A stretch of 64,000 bases of DNA, from NCBI RefSeq assembly GCF_034008635.1, contig NZ_CP125378.1, positions 276,501 through 340,500 of the forward strand, in the 5' to 3' direction. Below, piece after piece: positions 51,567 to 61,370 of the stretch (position 1 is the first letter of the stretch; each line of letters opens with the position of its first letter). This DNA comes from Pseudomonas sp. P8_229 (GTDB lineage: Bacteria > Pseudomonadota > Gammaproteobacteria > Pseudomonadales > Pseudomonadaceae). Under the pieces are notes generated by a model. That model was given only the letters and a program-made list of their open reading frames with translations. It was not told the DNA's origin and made no database searches. The translations under genes and the position numbers were made by a program.

Positions 51567-54383
51567 GTGAGCGAATTGAAATGGCTTCATTTGTCCGATT
51601 TTCACTTTGGTAAAAAGCCGGACAGCACTTACCAACAACCACTGGTGACTCGGAAGCTCATTGAGCACGTCATCACTCGGAGTGCAAAAGAAGGCCCACC
51701 CGATCTAGTGTTCATCACTGGAGATATCGCGAACTCAGGACAACCGAGCGAATACGTTCTGTTTAATGAACACGTGATTTATCCACTGCTTGCGCATTTC
51801 GGCTACGATTTCATTGAAAAAATATTCTTGGTTCCAGGTAATCACGACGTTCAACGAGACGTTGAACGAAATTTTGGCCGCGATGAGCATCTATCACTTG
51901 AAAACGGGAATTTCGAGCCTACAGCCCCGTCTCTTAAAGATCGCGCCGGGATCATCGAACGCCTTAGAGGTTTTATTACTTCGCCTTTTGCCAACGAGCT
52001 ATCAGCATTTGAACAAGAAGAGGGCGTTTACAGTAAAGAATTGAATGTAGGTGATAAAAAAGTTGGCATCCTCGGAATAAACACCTCTTGGCTTTGCCGT
52101 GATGGGCAAGATAAAGGGAAGCTTACCCCAGGCGTCCCGCTTGTGAGAGATGCACTGGAACAAAATGCCGATTGTGATCTTATGTTCGTGCTAGGACATC
52201 ACCCTTTGGATTGGTACTCCCCTACTCATGCGGAGCCGATAAAGACTCTGTTCGCACGGCACAATGTTATTTATTTATACGGCCATATGCATAAAGTATG
52301 GGGCAAACCAGAATACGCAAATGGCTCAGCCTTTATGACTATTCAGGCTGGCGCTTCATTTCAAGCAGGTGAAGCCAGTCAGTGGAAAAATAGTATCCTA
52401 TGGGGTCGAGCCGATCTAGCCAACAAGTCGCTTGCCCTCCAGCCATTCACATGGGATTTCGATGAGCAAACTTGGAAGCTTAACTCGAATGGGTTCCCCG
52501 AGGAGCACAGAATCGACAGTGAGTGGCACTTTCATTTCCCGCAACCATTTGTTCCCGTCATGCAATCCCCCAAAAAAATAACGCCACCTGGTGGCTGGGA
52601 GATCACCAAGTTCGAGGTTTTACGGAAGTACGCCAAACCGATCCCTGAGGACTTAGCTGTTTACTTTTTTGACGGTGCAAGCCCTACCTGGGAAGTTTCA
52701 ATATCGACATCCATCCCGAGAAGGGAAATCGTTGATGAGATTGTAAGTGCCTACAATAAGCTAGTCGCTAAAGCGTCTGGCCTGCCTTGTGTTTGTACGT
52801 TGTTGGCGGCAGGCTGCGAAGGGAAAACCACGGCATTGCTGCAAGCGAGCTATGAGATAATTCAGCAGAATCCATCTAAGCGAATCCTGTACAGAAAGAA
52901 CAATTTGCGTCCGTTTGATGTGGATGCTCTTCTCCCAGTGCTGAACACGCATAATGACTGGCTCATTGTAATCGATGAAGCAGATCAAGTTGCAAAGCAG
53001 ATCCAAGGTTTTGCCGAATCTAGCCTCGCTGGATACGCTGGCAAAATCGACTTTTTGCTGGCTTGCCGCGACTCCGACTGGCGTTCCAACAGTGCTGACA
53101 CCATTCCATGGGGTTTCTCCTGTACCTACAAAGAAATCGTTCTGAAGGATTTGAGTAAGGCCGACGCTGAAAAAATCATTCATGCTTGGGAGGCATTTGG
53201 TGACCGTGGTCTTGGTGAAGGCGGCTTGGCGAACCTGGATACCACGAGCAGAGTTGACAAGCTGCGCTTCTTTGCCAAACAGGAATCCAGGCGTGCTTCT
53301 GGTGCCTTCTTCGGTGCCTTATTGCTTAGTCGGCACAATGGCAAGTTGCTTGACCATGCTGGAGAAATGCTTTCTAGGCTAGATGAAGCGGAAGTTAGTT
53401 TAGGAAAAACTCTCAGAGACGCCCTAGCCTATATTGCTGCAATGCACGCTGAAGGCTTTGAAAAGCTCACCTATGATGTCTTGGCCGCGGCAATGGGCAT
53501 GACGATATCTAAGTTAAAAACCGTTGTAATCAATAAGCTCGGACAAGAAGCAGCAGCGACCGGAACGGCGACAACTATCTACACCCGGCACAAATACATT
53601 GCCGAGGCGATAGTTGAGGTTTTAGAAACAAAATTCGAAGTTGATACTGCCACACTTTTCATCGACCTAGCACTTGCGGCAGAGGCAAAAGCCAAGATTG
53701 AACGTGTTGCAAATTTGGAGTTTTGGCGCTTCAAGATGGCTGATTTCTTTTTCGAAAATAATAAAAACACTGTAGCCACATCATTGTCACAGGCTCTACT
53801 CCAAACAGACACAAGCAACTACAAGCTCCTCACAAAACTTGCAAGTTTCTATCGAAAAGAGAAAAACCCGCATGACGCACTTGAACTGTTCCGAAACTAT
53901 GACGGAGCCCCGCCTGAGCGAGGCTTTTATTTTGAGTGGTCGCTGTGTGAGATGGAAGCTCGAAACACTGTAGAAAGTGCGGCATTAGCACTATTTTCAA
54001 TTTCTGACGAAGCCGAAGTCTCGCAACCCGACATTCCGACAGTGTTCATGTATCTCGGAGGCCTGACAGAAATACTGTCTATTCTCCATAGGGACTACGC
54101 TGATGAAATTTTCGTTAATGCTTCTGATGCAGCATGGTCGATAATAAACATTTTCGCATCTGTTCGACCTAATCTTCATCACGCAGGACTAAAATCATTT
54201 CTGAATAAAGTTGATAAAAAACGTGCCACTCTCTATAAAGGCATGGATGCTCATCATTTACTTTTAGCGCTGAGGGCTCGTCTTGGGAGCTATAAATCAC
54301 AGCTGGATCTTCCTAATAAATATCTAATACAACACCTGACCTTCGAATCAATTAAAATGCTCATAAAAAACGCCGCAAGATAA
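51567..54383 (+). CDS. Metallophosphoesterase-STAND-like NTPase, candidate defence protein
   Basis: 938 residues from GTG 51567; AAGGAG ends six bases before it, whereas the ATG at 51561 directly abuts the Shine-Dalgarno and would be too close. The N-terminal calcineurin-like phosphoesterase (about 1-290) has HLSDFHFG, TGDIANSG, LVPGNHD, LGHHPLDWYS and LYGHMHK, all metal ligands present. A P-loop NTPase module follows with Walker A AAGCEGKTT (about 414-422) and Walker B LIVIDEADQ. The rest (about 540-938) is helical and repeat-like, with a TPR-like FYRKEKNPHDALELFRNY. This effector-NTPase-solenoid order is that of STAND proteins such as Avs; the phosphoesterase would be the effector. No known defence name is assured. 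Confidence 0.8.
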   Translation: MSELKWLHLSDFHFGKKPDSTYQQPLVTRKLIEHVITRSAKEGPPDLVFITGDIANSGQPSEYVLFNEHVIYPLLAHFGYDFIEKIFLVPGNHDVQRDVERNFGRDEHLSLENGNFEPTAPSLKDRAGIIERLRGFITSPFANELSAFEQEEGVYSKELNVGDKKVGILGINTSWLCRDGQDKGKLTPGVPLVRDALEQNADCDLMFVLGHHPLDWYSPTHAEPIKTLFARHNVIYLYGHMHKVWGKPEYANGSAFMTIQAGASFQAGEASQWKNSILWGRADLANKSLALQPFTWDFDEQTWKLNSNGFPEEHRIDSEWHFHFPQPFVPVMQSPKKITPPGGWEITKFEVLRKYAKPIPEDLAVYFFDGASPTWEVSISTSIPRREIVDEIVSAYNKLVAKASGLPCVCTLLAAGCEGKTTALLQASYEIIQQNPSKRILYRKNNLRPFDVDALLPVLNTHNDWLIVIDEADQVAKQIQGFAESSLAGYAGKIDFLLACRDSDWRSNSADTIPWGFSCTYKEIVLKDLSKADAEKIIHAWEAFGDRGLGEGGLANLDTTSRVDKLRFFAKQESRRASGAFFGALLLSRHNGKLLDHAGEMLSRLDEAEVSLGKTLRDALAYIAAMHAEGFEKLTYDVLAAAMGMTISKLKTVVINKLGQEAAATGTATTIYTRHKYIAEAIVEVLETKFEVDTATLFIDLALAAEAKAKIERVANLEFWRFKMADFFFENNKNTVATSLSQALLQTDTSNYKLLTKLASFYRKEKNPHDALELFRNYDGAPPERGFYFEWSLCEMEARNTVESAALALFSISDEAEVSQPDIPTVFMYLGGLTEILSILHRDYADEIFVNASDAAWSIINIFASVRPNLHHAGLKSFLNKVDKKRATLYKGMDAHHLLLALRARLGSYKSQLDLPNKYLIQHLTFESIKMLIKNAAR

Positions 54384-54627
54384 ATAAGTGATATTAGATG
54401 CGAAGAAAGCACCCAGCATATAAACTGGGTGTCTTTCACTAGACTATTGGCCCATACCGAAGGCTAACTTGTGGTGGTATCACAGGTACACAACCTAGCT
54501 CCCGTTACCTAACAATGAAGATGGCACTGATGTCGGCAAGGTCATTTGTAATATATTGGTCAACCAATCCCGGACATGACGTTAAATTTTTTCTTGGCTT
54601 GAGCTGGCGCAAGCCTAACGTTGAGTT

Positions 54628-54903
54628 TTGCGCGAGCGAAATCGTAGGGAAGCTTTGTGGATGCTGGGGGCCTTGCGACCCGACGCAGCGGAAGCAAAAG
54701 TCCCTTTGGCCGCACTCGTTGAGATCGACCGACAGGATCTGGAAAACTCTATTGGTCATTCCTACGCCGTGTCGGTAGATGAACTTCGTGAAGCCGTTCC
54801 AGAGACACGATTCGAAGGTGCTGATAGCTACCCTTTTGTGATCGTTCTGGATCAGCATATCCCCCAACCTTGGCAGGTGCTAGATCATTGGTTAAGTGAT
54901 TAG
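54628..54903 (+). pseudogene. 5'-truncated copy of the 58027 gene
   Basis: From a TTG at 54628 the frame reads RERNRREALWMLGALRPDAAEAKVPLAAL ... DLENSIGHSYAVSVDELREAVPETRFEGA ... FVIVLDQHIPQPWQ, nearly identical in pattern to the 58027 protein over about 85 residues. It lacks the first codons (no ATG or ribosome-binding site) and departs after PQPW, ending VLDHWLSD where the full copy runs on for another 50 residues. It is best read as a degraded duplicate. Confidence 0.75.
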
Positions 54904-55097
54904 ATCATCCTAGTCCAAGCGTCATGGCTAATCCGGAAGTGTCGACAAGACCCAAGAGGCGTTCGGGACTAATCACGTCAGGTAGAAACAAACGTTAAAG
55001 TCTGTGATTCGACTATTGGTTTGACGTATCTGTAAATGCCGCATGCATAAGGCCGGAGCTCTGCGGCTTGCTGCCGCAGAGCTCCTATTGTGGCTAC

Positions 55098-56567
55098 TCA
55101 GCGGGCCTGAGTAGACAGCGGCGTAGGCAGTTGTAGGCGGATCCACTCTTGCTGTGTCCCGGCAGCACTAAGAACTCTGACCTCCAAAACCTTGACTTCT
55201 GTACCCGATGAAAGCAGACCACTCGCTGCAGTCCAGTCCGCAGGTGAAAAACGCATATTAATATTACGGTTGGCACGCAGGTTATCACCAACGATAGGAG
55301 TCGGGCGGTTTTGTCCTGGATCGGTGAAATCGAAAAATGAATCTAATGCGCCAACATCTCGATAGGCTACCCAGTGTCCCGAAAACTTTGAAGGGTCTCC
55401 TATTGCGGCAATTCCGCGCAAGACGTTGTTTAGCGGAGAGCCATTTCCGACATATGTTAGCGCCACCGCAGGCGAACCGTCTTGTGGATGAGCGACGGCA
55501 TCTTTATCCCAACTGATCGCCCAATCGCCATCTCCTGTAACTTTAACCGTCGGCGAAGTAGAAGTCAGTGTTTTAAGATCATCGAGCCTCTTTTTAGAGG
55601 TGTCGTACCATTCTTTTGCATCTGCACACGACATGTTGACGGCTGTAACACAATAACTGTCAAATCGCGGGGGCTCTGTATCAGTATAATTTTTCGAGAC
55701 GTAAGATTGTCCCGATTGCACTACCACCGCACTACCGCTGTCCACAAATGCCTTAAGAATATCCTCATTGCTTCCGCCAGACGCGGCAACGGCAAGCCCA
55801 CCCACAGCACCAGCTAACGCGGCCTTTTTGGCAACGTCGGTGACACTGTCGGTTGGCATACTCCCCGTGGCCGCCGCCCCCGATGCCGTCACGTAGGCAT
55901 AAACTCCTGCTTTGAGCGCTAGGTCGACATTTCCTCCTGACTTATTGTAGGACAGCCAGGCAGCATAGGCGGCAGCGCCCGCAGGCCCTCCATATGCACT
56001 TGCAACTGCCTGCCCTGCGACTGAAACTATCTCATTCTCTTCTGCAAGTTGCGCAGCATTTTTGTTCGTGTTCTGCCAGCTATCAGTTGAAATGTGCCAC
56101 ATCGCATCCACAACCTTGCCTTCACGTACGCGCTGCTGCGCCTGTGAAAGTACGTCGATTGTCCCAGACACCTCTCTTTCGCCATAACGCGCTACGGCAG
56201 CAGTCGCATCAACAATATCATTTGCTGACTTTATCAAGTTCTGTGCCACATCCGAGGTGGCCTTATTTTGCGCCTTAACGGCATTGTCAATCGCCGCCTG
56301 AGCTTCGTCTGAAATAGCCTTTTTGAATTGATCAAGATTCTGTGCCGCACGTGACAACAGAGGATCACCTGATCCCTGAGCGACTCCTTGCAGAAATTCT
56401 ACAGCGCTCCAAGGAGTATTAGGCCTGGAGCCACCCAATAAACCGCCTCCACATGTGTCACATACCTTCACTACGCCAGGTATATCCACATCAATTGCTA
56501 ATAACTGTGGTGGCGCGACAATCCAACATCCCAAAAAAATAGACGCTAGCAGCGTATGTCTCATCAT
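55098..56567 (-). CDS. Exported protein with C-terminal SH3-like domain
   Basis: 489 residues. A Sec signal peptide (RHTLLASIFLGCWIVAPPQLLA) is followed by a CDTCGGGLLGG motif, a long alanine-rich helical region (about 70-200), a glycine/alanine-rich hydrophobic stretch (GGPAGAAAYAAWLSY ... ALAGAVGGLAVAASGG, about 195-265) and a soluble part. The C-terminus (NLRANRNINMRFSPADWTAASGLLSSGTEVKVLEVRVL ... QEWIRLQL) has the pattern of a bacterial SH3 domain, a cell-wall-binding fold. It could be a periplasmic or secreted factor, and a possible T2SS client by its signal peptide, but no motif shows that. It has no recognised family. Confidence 0.75.
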   Translation of the reverse strand: MMRHTLLASIFLGCWIVAPPQLLAIDVDIPGVVKVCDTCGGGLLGGSRPNTPWSAVEFLQGVAQGSGDPLLSRAAQNLDQFKKAISDEAQAAIDNAVKAQNKATSDVAQNLIKSANDIVDATAAVARYGEREVSGTIDVLSQAQQRVREGKVVDAMWHISTDSWQNTNKNAAQLAEENEIVSVAGQAVASAYGGPAGAAAYAAWLSYNKSGGNVDLALKAGVYAYVTASGAAATGSMPTDSVTDVAKKAALAGAVGGLAVAASGGSNEDILKAFVDSGSAVVVQSGQSYVSKNYTDTEPPRFDSYCVTAVNMSCADAKEWYDTSKKRLDDLKTLTSTSPTVKVTGDGDWAISWDKDAVAHPQDGSPAVALTYVGNGSPLNNVLRGIAAIGDPSKFSGHWVAYRDVGALDSFFDFTDPGQNRPTPIVGDNLRANRNINMRFSPADWTAASGLLSSGTEVKVLEVRVLSAAGTQQEWIRLQLPTPLSTQAR

Positions 56568-56847
56568 TTTTCTCCAAAGAGTCCCGACGATAACTGAGGC
56601 TTTTCAGCAACTATAGATTGCGTAAACAGGTTTGTTGCCTTTTCCGCTTGCAATGTCTTAGCAGGTTCCCGTCGGCGACTTCACGGACTTTAAAGATAGC
56701 TTGTCTTAGTTGAATTAGTAATAACTACTATATCCAACTAAACGGTATGTACTCCTGTAAGCCCGAGCCCCTCCTTAAAGCTGTGTAGTGGTCTAATGAA
56801 ACCGGACACCCAGTTAGGCGAGAATGCTCGCCAGATAGCGGTGTCAG

Positions 56848-57157
56848 ATGACCAGGCAACGTCGTTCCTTTTCCGCTGAATTCAAACGCGAGGCAGCAGC
56901 TCTCGTGCTCGATCAAGGCTACAGCCATATCGAGGCTTGCCGATCACTAGGTGGTCGAGTCCGCGTTGCGTCGCTGGGTAAGCCAACTCCAGCGGAGCGC
57001 AACGGCGTTACTCCCCCAGACAAAAGCGCTGACGCCTGAGCAGCAGAAGATCCAGGAGTTGGAAGCCCGGATCGCTCGTCTTGAGCGGGAAAAATCCATT
57101 TTAAAAAAAGCTACCGCGCTCTTGATGTCGGAAGAGCACGAGCCACGCGCTGATTGA
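56848..57157 (+). pseudogene. IS3 orfA, frameshifted
   Basis: MTRQRRSFSAEFKREAAALVL ... HIEACRSLG is the start of an IS3 OrfA helix-turn-helix. Reading then must jump frame near 56950 to continue as ESALRRWVSQLQ, QTKALTPEQQKIQELEARIARLEREKSILKKATALLMSE (leucine zipper). One or more frameshifts make it non-functional as a single protein. Confidence 0.85.
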
Positions 57158-57194
57158 TCAACTGAGCGCCCAAGAGCCGGTTGATTGGCTTTGT

Positions 57195-57759
<565 letters not shown>

Positions 57760-58026
57760 CCACTACAGTTTTGGGCAGGAAAAGGACATGCGTGGATGTC
57801 AGCTTTTGACCGGAAGCCGCACGTGACCGGACAGCCATAAGCGGCGCACATTACATTGCAAGCAGTCCTCACCTACTGTTCTCATTTCACTATCCCTTAC
57901 CTTTTACCGCATTTCTATTTGCACACCCTTTTCACCATCCATAGCCCCCTTCCCCAGCAGTCGCTGATAGCATTCGCTGAAATGTTAATGGTGCCAACAG
58001 GCAGTCAATACAGTAAGGAATGATGA

Positions 58027-58443
58027 ATGGGCAGTGATCCAAAAGCCCTTTGGCTGCGCGAGCGAAACCGTAGAGAAGCGCTGTGGGAGCTAGAAGCTCT
58101 ACAACCTGGTGCAGCAGAAGCCAAAGCCCCTCTGGCCACACTGGCTGAAATCGACCGGCAGGATCTGGAAAACCCTATTGGTCACTCCGGCGTTTTGTCG
58201 ATCGATGAGCTTCGTGAGGCCGTTCCAGAGACGCGAATCGAAGGCTCTGACGGCCATTCTTTTGTGATCGTCCTGGATCAGCACATCCCCCAACCTTGGC
58301 ACGCAAGATTTGAAGCCGCCAGCGTGCTTTCAACCCGCTTACCACAAGGAAGCTACGCAAGTGACTGGCGACGCTTTTTACGACGATGGGTACGGGAGAT
58401 GGAACATCTCAAAGCGCACCGAGAGCGGATTCGAAATGATTGA
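58027..58443 (+). CDS. Hypothetical protein (138 aa), intact paralogue of 54628 fragment
   Basis: Starts MGSDPKALWLRERNRREALWELEAL and has a charged helical N-terminus, a central ATLAEIDRQDLENPIGHSGVLSIDELREAVPETRIEGSD, then SFVIVLDQHIPQPWHARFEAAS and an amphipathic basic C-terminus (WRRFLRRWVREMEHLKAHRERIRND). The frame ends overlapping the next start by 8 bp. A partial copy lies at 54628. No known family; the invariant DQHIPQPW in both copies marks it as a real protein. Confidence 0.7.
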   Translation: MGSDPKALWLRERNRREALWELEALQPGAAEAKAPLATLAEIDRQDLENPIGHSGVLSIDELREAVPETRIEGSDGHSFVIVLDQHIPQPWHARFEAASVLSTRLPQGSYASDWRRFLRRWVREMEHLKAHRERIRND

Positions 58444-58615
58444 GTTTGATTTGAATGCTAACGACTGTGAGGCGTTGATCAGGCATTGCGAGGGCTTTGT
58501 GCCGGCAGGAGATGACCCGAGAGAGAGGCGGCGCCTGCAGGATGCTCTGGAAACGCTACGCGAGGCCTTGGTGAGTCACCTGAATGAGTCAGCAACCTCA
58601 GCAAAGAACATGTAA
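58436..58615 (+). CDS. Small protein (59 aa), paralogue of 51057 gene
   Basis: From ATG 58436, overlapping the preceding gene's stop: MIEFDLNANDCEALIRHCEGF ... RRRLQDALETLREALVSHLNESATSAKNM. The start is set by alignment to the 54-residue paralogue at 51057; a longer frame up to 58310 is open but not shared. It is translationally coupled to the 138-aa gene and followed by a strong terminator, so the two form a complete transcription unit. Function unknown. Confidence 0.7.
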   Translation: MIEFDLNANDCEALIRHCEGFVPAGDDPRERRRLQDALETLREALVSHLNESATSAKNM

Positions 58616-58664
58616 GCGACTTGATTCTGAAGCACCCACGCTCGACGTGAAAACCATGCAAACC

Positions 58665-58687
58665 AGCCTCTAAAGCAGGCTTTTTTT
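58665..58687 (+). terminator. Rho-independent terminator
   Basis: AGCCT (58665-58669), a loop CTAAAGC and AGGCT (58677-58681) are followed by seven Ts (58681-58687). It ends the two-gene unit 58027-58615. Confidence 0.75.
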
Positions 58688-58786
58688 GCCTTCACCATTG
58701 CATCAGTTCAACACGCTATGACGGCAACAGCTCTGACAGTTGTTGCTTCGATAGCCCTGTTGAAATTTCAATCATTGGAGAAGGAA

Positions 58787-58903
58787 ATGCCCATGCGACA
58801 AAAGAGCCGCTTCAAATCCGCAGCCCAGTTTCTTGCTGAAAAAATGGTGCAGGCACTCATTCAGGAAGTGCTTCGAGCCGTTCTCCGGGATTGGCTCGAA
58901 TAA
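58787..58903 (+). CDS. Possible 38-aa basic helical peptide
   Basis: ATG 58787 has GGAGAAGGAA directly upstream. It reads MPMRQKSRFKSAAQFLAEKM then VQALIQEVLRAVLRDWLE, one amphipathic helix. A hairpin AACCCGC/GCGGGTT follows at 58960-58979. A longer frame starts at 58718. No homologue is known; moderate support only from the ribosome-binding site. Confidence 0.4.
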   Translation: MPMRQKSRFKSAAQFLAEKMVQALIQEVLRAVLRDWLE

Positions 58904-59016
58904 ATCCCTCGGCATTTGGATGCCAACCATGGGCTCGTCCTCTGTTTCATAAATGACAAAACCCGCTCAATGGCGGGTTCTGGATTTGCTCAACGAGCGA
59001 ATTGTTTGGTGGTGCG

Positions 59017-59277
59017 CTACTCAGGAATTCGACAGCTCTCGTATTCCTCAAGCGGCAATCCCGACTTGGAGCCAACAACAACGCCGGTCAGCCCACAGTA
59101 AGGGCAACAGGCGTGCCTTTCGTTGTACCACTTTGTGATTTGGGCGGGTTCTGACCATTGGCCGCAGGCGCTGCAGATGCACCTCACGCTCGCGTTAATT
59201 TCCTCGCGATTATTCCAACCGTGCTCGCTGGCCGACTCGTCCAGCCACTGTAGGCGAGAGATTGTTGCTTCATCCAT
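59017..59277 (-). CDS. Small zinc-ribbon hypothetical protein (86 aa)
   Basis: MDEATISRLQWLDESASEHGW opens the protein. Four cysteines in two knuckles (RCICSACGQWSEP and HACCPYCGLTGVV) form a probable zinc ribbon between about residues 32 and 62, ending with an acidic tail. No DNA-binding or catalytic motif is seen. It lies alone on the minus strand. I recall similar small cysteine proteins as cargo of Pseudomonas islands and prophages, all of unknown function. Confidence 0.6.
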   Translation of the reverse strand: MDEATISRLQWLDESASEHGWNNREEINASVRCICSACGQWSEPAQITKWYNERHACCPYCGLTGVVVGSKSGLPLEEYESCRIPE

Positions 59278-59529
59278 CGAATAGACCTGATCACTTGTTC
59301 ACATCGCGCGATTTTAGCGCAGCGTCGCTCAGTTCGTATCCGCGCGGCATCGGAAGGACACCAGCAGAGTGAAGTCCGAGTCGTCGGAAATGCCCGTCCT
59401 CCGACCCGACGGTGTCATGGTCATCACGGTCAATGTCCCGCTTACGTTGTACCCTGTTTGGACGTGCTGTCTGCTTGCCTGAAAGTGTCGAATTGTCTCG
59501 TTGCGTTCAAACTGATGCGCTTGCTTGGC

Positions 59530-59958
59530 TTAGCGTATCGGTTGCATCTTAATGGCCAAGTCCAGTGCGCTGATTGCACAAAGACTTGCATACTTACGAC
59601 TGCCTCTGCCAGCGAGTACGAAAACCGTATCGGTCGTTTCGAAGAAGCAACCTTCTACAGAGGTCGCAAAATGCGTTCTGAACTGGCCCCGTTCAGGAAG
59701 TTTTTGGGCGCTGTCGAATACCATATTTTGGGTGTACAGGATGGTAGGTACCATGCCTTGCCCCTTCATCTCCCGCTGACACTCTTCCTCAAGCATCAGA
59801 TCGAGGAGCATCCACTCGCGCACCACGCAACTGCGCTTTTCAGGGAACGATTCCATTGCGGCCTGCTTCAGCGCCCGGTCGTCTAACCCTGAACCACCCA
59901 AGACGGTGGCCGGCCCAAAAAACAAATCCCCCAACAACTCAACATCTGTAACGCTCAT
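59530..59958 (-). CDS. DUF6957-like hypothetical protein
   Basis: 142 residues from ATG 59958: MSVTDVELLGDLFFGPATVLGG, SFPEKRSCVVREWMLLDLMLEEECQREMKGQGM, LYTQNMVFDSAQKLPERGQFRTH and CFFETTDTVFVLAGRGSR. The REW-LLDL...QGM...LYAQ-VVFDS pattern matches my memory of the DUF6957 family of pseudomonad accessory proteins. Function is unknown. The frame is open upstream to 60081, but the extension has no start signal. It lies 130 bp after the other minus-strand small gene. Confidence 0.6.
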   Translation of the reverse strand: MSVTDVELLGDLFFGPATVLGGSGLDDRALKQAAMESFPEKRSCVVREWMLLDLMLEEECQREMKGQGMVPTILYTQNMVFDSAQKLPERGQFRTHFATSVEGCFFETTDTVFVLAGRGSRKYASLCAISALDLAIKMQPIR

Positions 59959-60087
59959 TTTTTCATTACCACTCAAACCTACCGCTCTCCCCCTGCACAC
60001 GAAGAGGAGCTCTTTCACAGTGCCGTTCCCCCTCGCCAACCTGATTGCCGCAGCGAGTTGTTGAAATAAGCATCTAGCCAAAAATAC

Positions 60088-60399
60088 TCAGTGATAAACG
60101 CGATTCATATAAATATTGCTTCCTCCAGGTATCCAACTGACCACCACATAGAGGCTGCCGGCGATGGTTCTGAATAGCGAATAACCATCGATGAACAGCA
60201 CGCCTATGATCCTCGACGTCCGCATGCTGGTTCCCTCGCGAAATCGCCCAGTGGTATCGCCGTAAACCGTTCCCATCAGAACAGGTGGACTGTCGATGGC
60301 GGCGAATAAGTACGCCGTAACGGGCACTCCGAAGTCCTTTTCCATCGCCATAGCGACGGCTGCCGGGACACATGAAAGACTTTGTTGATCAATCATCAC
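60088..60399 (-). CDS. Hypothetical protein (about 103 aa)
   Basis: Reads MMIDQQSLSCVPAAVAMAMEKD, VTAYLFAAIDSPPVLMGTVYGDTTGRFREGTSMRTSRI and FRTIAGSLYVVVSWIPGG. The TGRF-DGT-VRTS pattern is one I recall from small pseudomonad proteins encoded near XRE genes, with unknown role. It is probably a soluble beta-rich protein. It precedes the DUF6957-like gene in the same direction. Confidence 0.5.
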   Translation of the reverse strand: MMIDQQSLSCVPAAVAMAMEKDFGVPVTAYLFAAIDSPPVLMGTVYGDTTGRFREGTSMRTSRIIGVLFIDGYSLFRTIAGSLYVVVSWIPGGSNIYMNRVYH

Positions 60400-60734
60400 G
60401 CCGGACTGTCACCAGGGGAGCAACGCTCCTATCACGCAAAATCTCGCCGAGACCATCGACCATTCAGACCGCCCTTCTTTACTAAAAATAGAGGTTCGTG
60501 GTTCTCGCACGTCCGCCCCCGCCGTACGTTCGGATGGGCGCCGTACATGCATTATGTTTGTTCTACACAGCACGGCTAGGCGAAGCATTGGTGCAGAGGC
60601 TCAGTTGATGAGCGTTCGCTGCACAGATTCGATCTGCCTCCCGATCTTGATCTCGATTTACAGCTAAATTGAATGACCAACGGCAGTCACGTCGCCGAGC
60701 CTCCAACGCGTGTCGCTGCATTAACGAGCCGTTA

Positions 60735-60770
60735 GATCCACTCGAATGAATATATACATTTGAGTGGATC
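60735..60770. promoter_or_regulatory. Near-perfect 36-bp palindrome upstream of XRE gene
   Basis: GATCCACTC (60735-60743) and GAGTGGATC (60762-60770) are exact inverted repeats, and the inner bases (GAATG / CATTT around TATATA) continue the symmetry. It lies 43 bp before the XRE start at 60814, where a self-repression operator and promoter would be expected. The 60400-60734 stretch upstream holds no supported gene. Confidence 0.7.
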
Positions 60771-60813
60771 ATGGCAATCGCGGCATACAGCTCTGTTTTT
60801 ACGGAACGGAAAA

Positions 60814-61269
60814 ATGTCTGTCCGCACCGCATTTGCCGCGACCCTGAAGCTCTTGCGAGCTAAACGTGATCTCACGCAGCAAGCGCTGAGCCAAAAGGTC
60901 GATCAATCGCATGTCAGCCGCATCGAGAATGAGAAGACCTCACCAAGCCTGGAGGCCATCATTGAGCTCGCCGACGCGCTGGAGATCAGTCCTGTTGCGC
61001 TAATGGCAATCGTATGTGGGGTGCAGGACGATTTGAGCGCCGGCGATATCCTGAAGAATGCTGAAAGGGATCTAAAATCGCTAAAGCTGTTGAGGGTTTC
61101 AATCCCAGTGGAAATTGAACAACCCGTTCACCCACGGATTACGGCAGCAGCCCAAGCACGAGAGGCCGTCCGGGTGCTCAAGGAGCAAGGTCTTTCGCGG
61201 GCTGAAGTAGCTATTAAGCTGGGGATGGCAAAAACCACCGTTCAGCGCCATTGGAATCGCTCGGACTGA
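60814..61269 (+). CDS. XRE-family regulator with extra C-terminal HTH
   Basis: 151 residues from ATG 60814. The N-terminal XRE HTH (LKLLRAKRDLTQQALSQKVDQSHVSRIENEKTSPSLEAIIELADALEI, about 10-58) is typical. The C-terminal end (EAVRVLKEQGLSRAEVAIKLGMAKTTVQRHWNR) is a second helix-turn-helix of the resolvase/transposase type, an uncommon pairing. It probably binds the palindrome upstream and so autoregulates. A 73-residue gene follows at 61371. Confidence 0.85.
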   Translation: MSVRTAFAATLKLLRAKRDLTQQALSQKVDQSHVSRIENEKTSPSLEAIIELADALEISPVALMAIVCGVQDDLSAGDILKNAERDLKSLKLLRVSIPVEIEQPVHPRITAAAQAREAVRVLKEQGLSRAEVAIKLGMAKTTVQRHWNRSD

Positions 61270-61370
61270 GCTTTTTGCTCTTTCTTGTCTATGCCCTCGC
61301 CCGCCAGGCAATCCAGACCATCTTCGAACCACTGCTATGCTTTTGCTCTCTATCCGAACGGAGTCGAATC

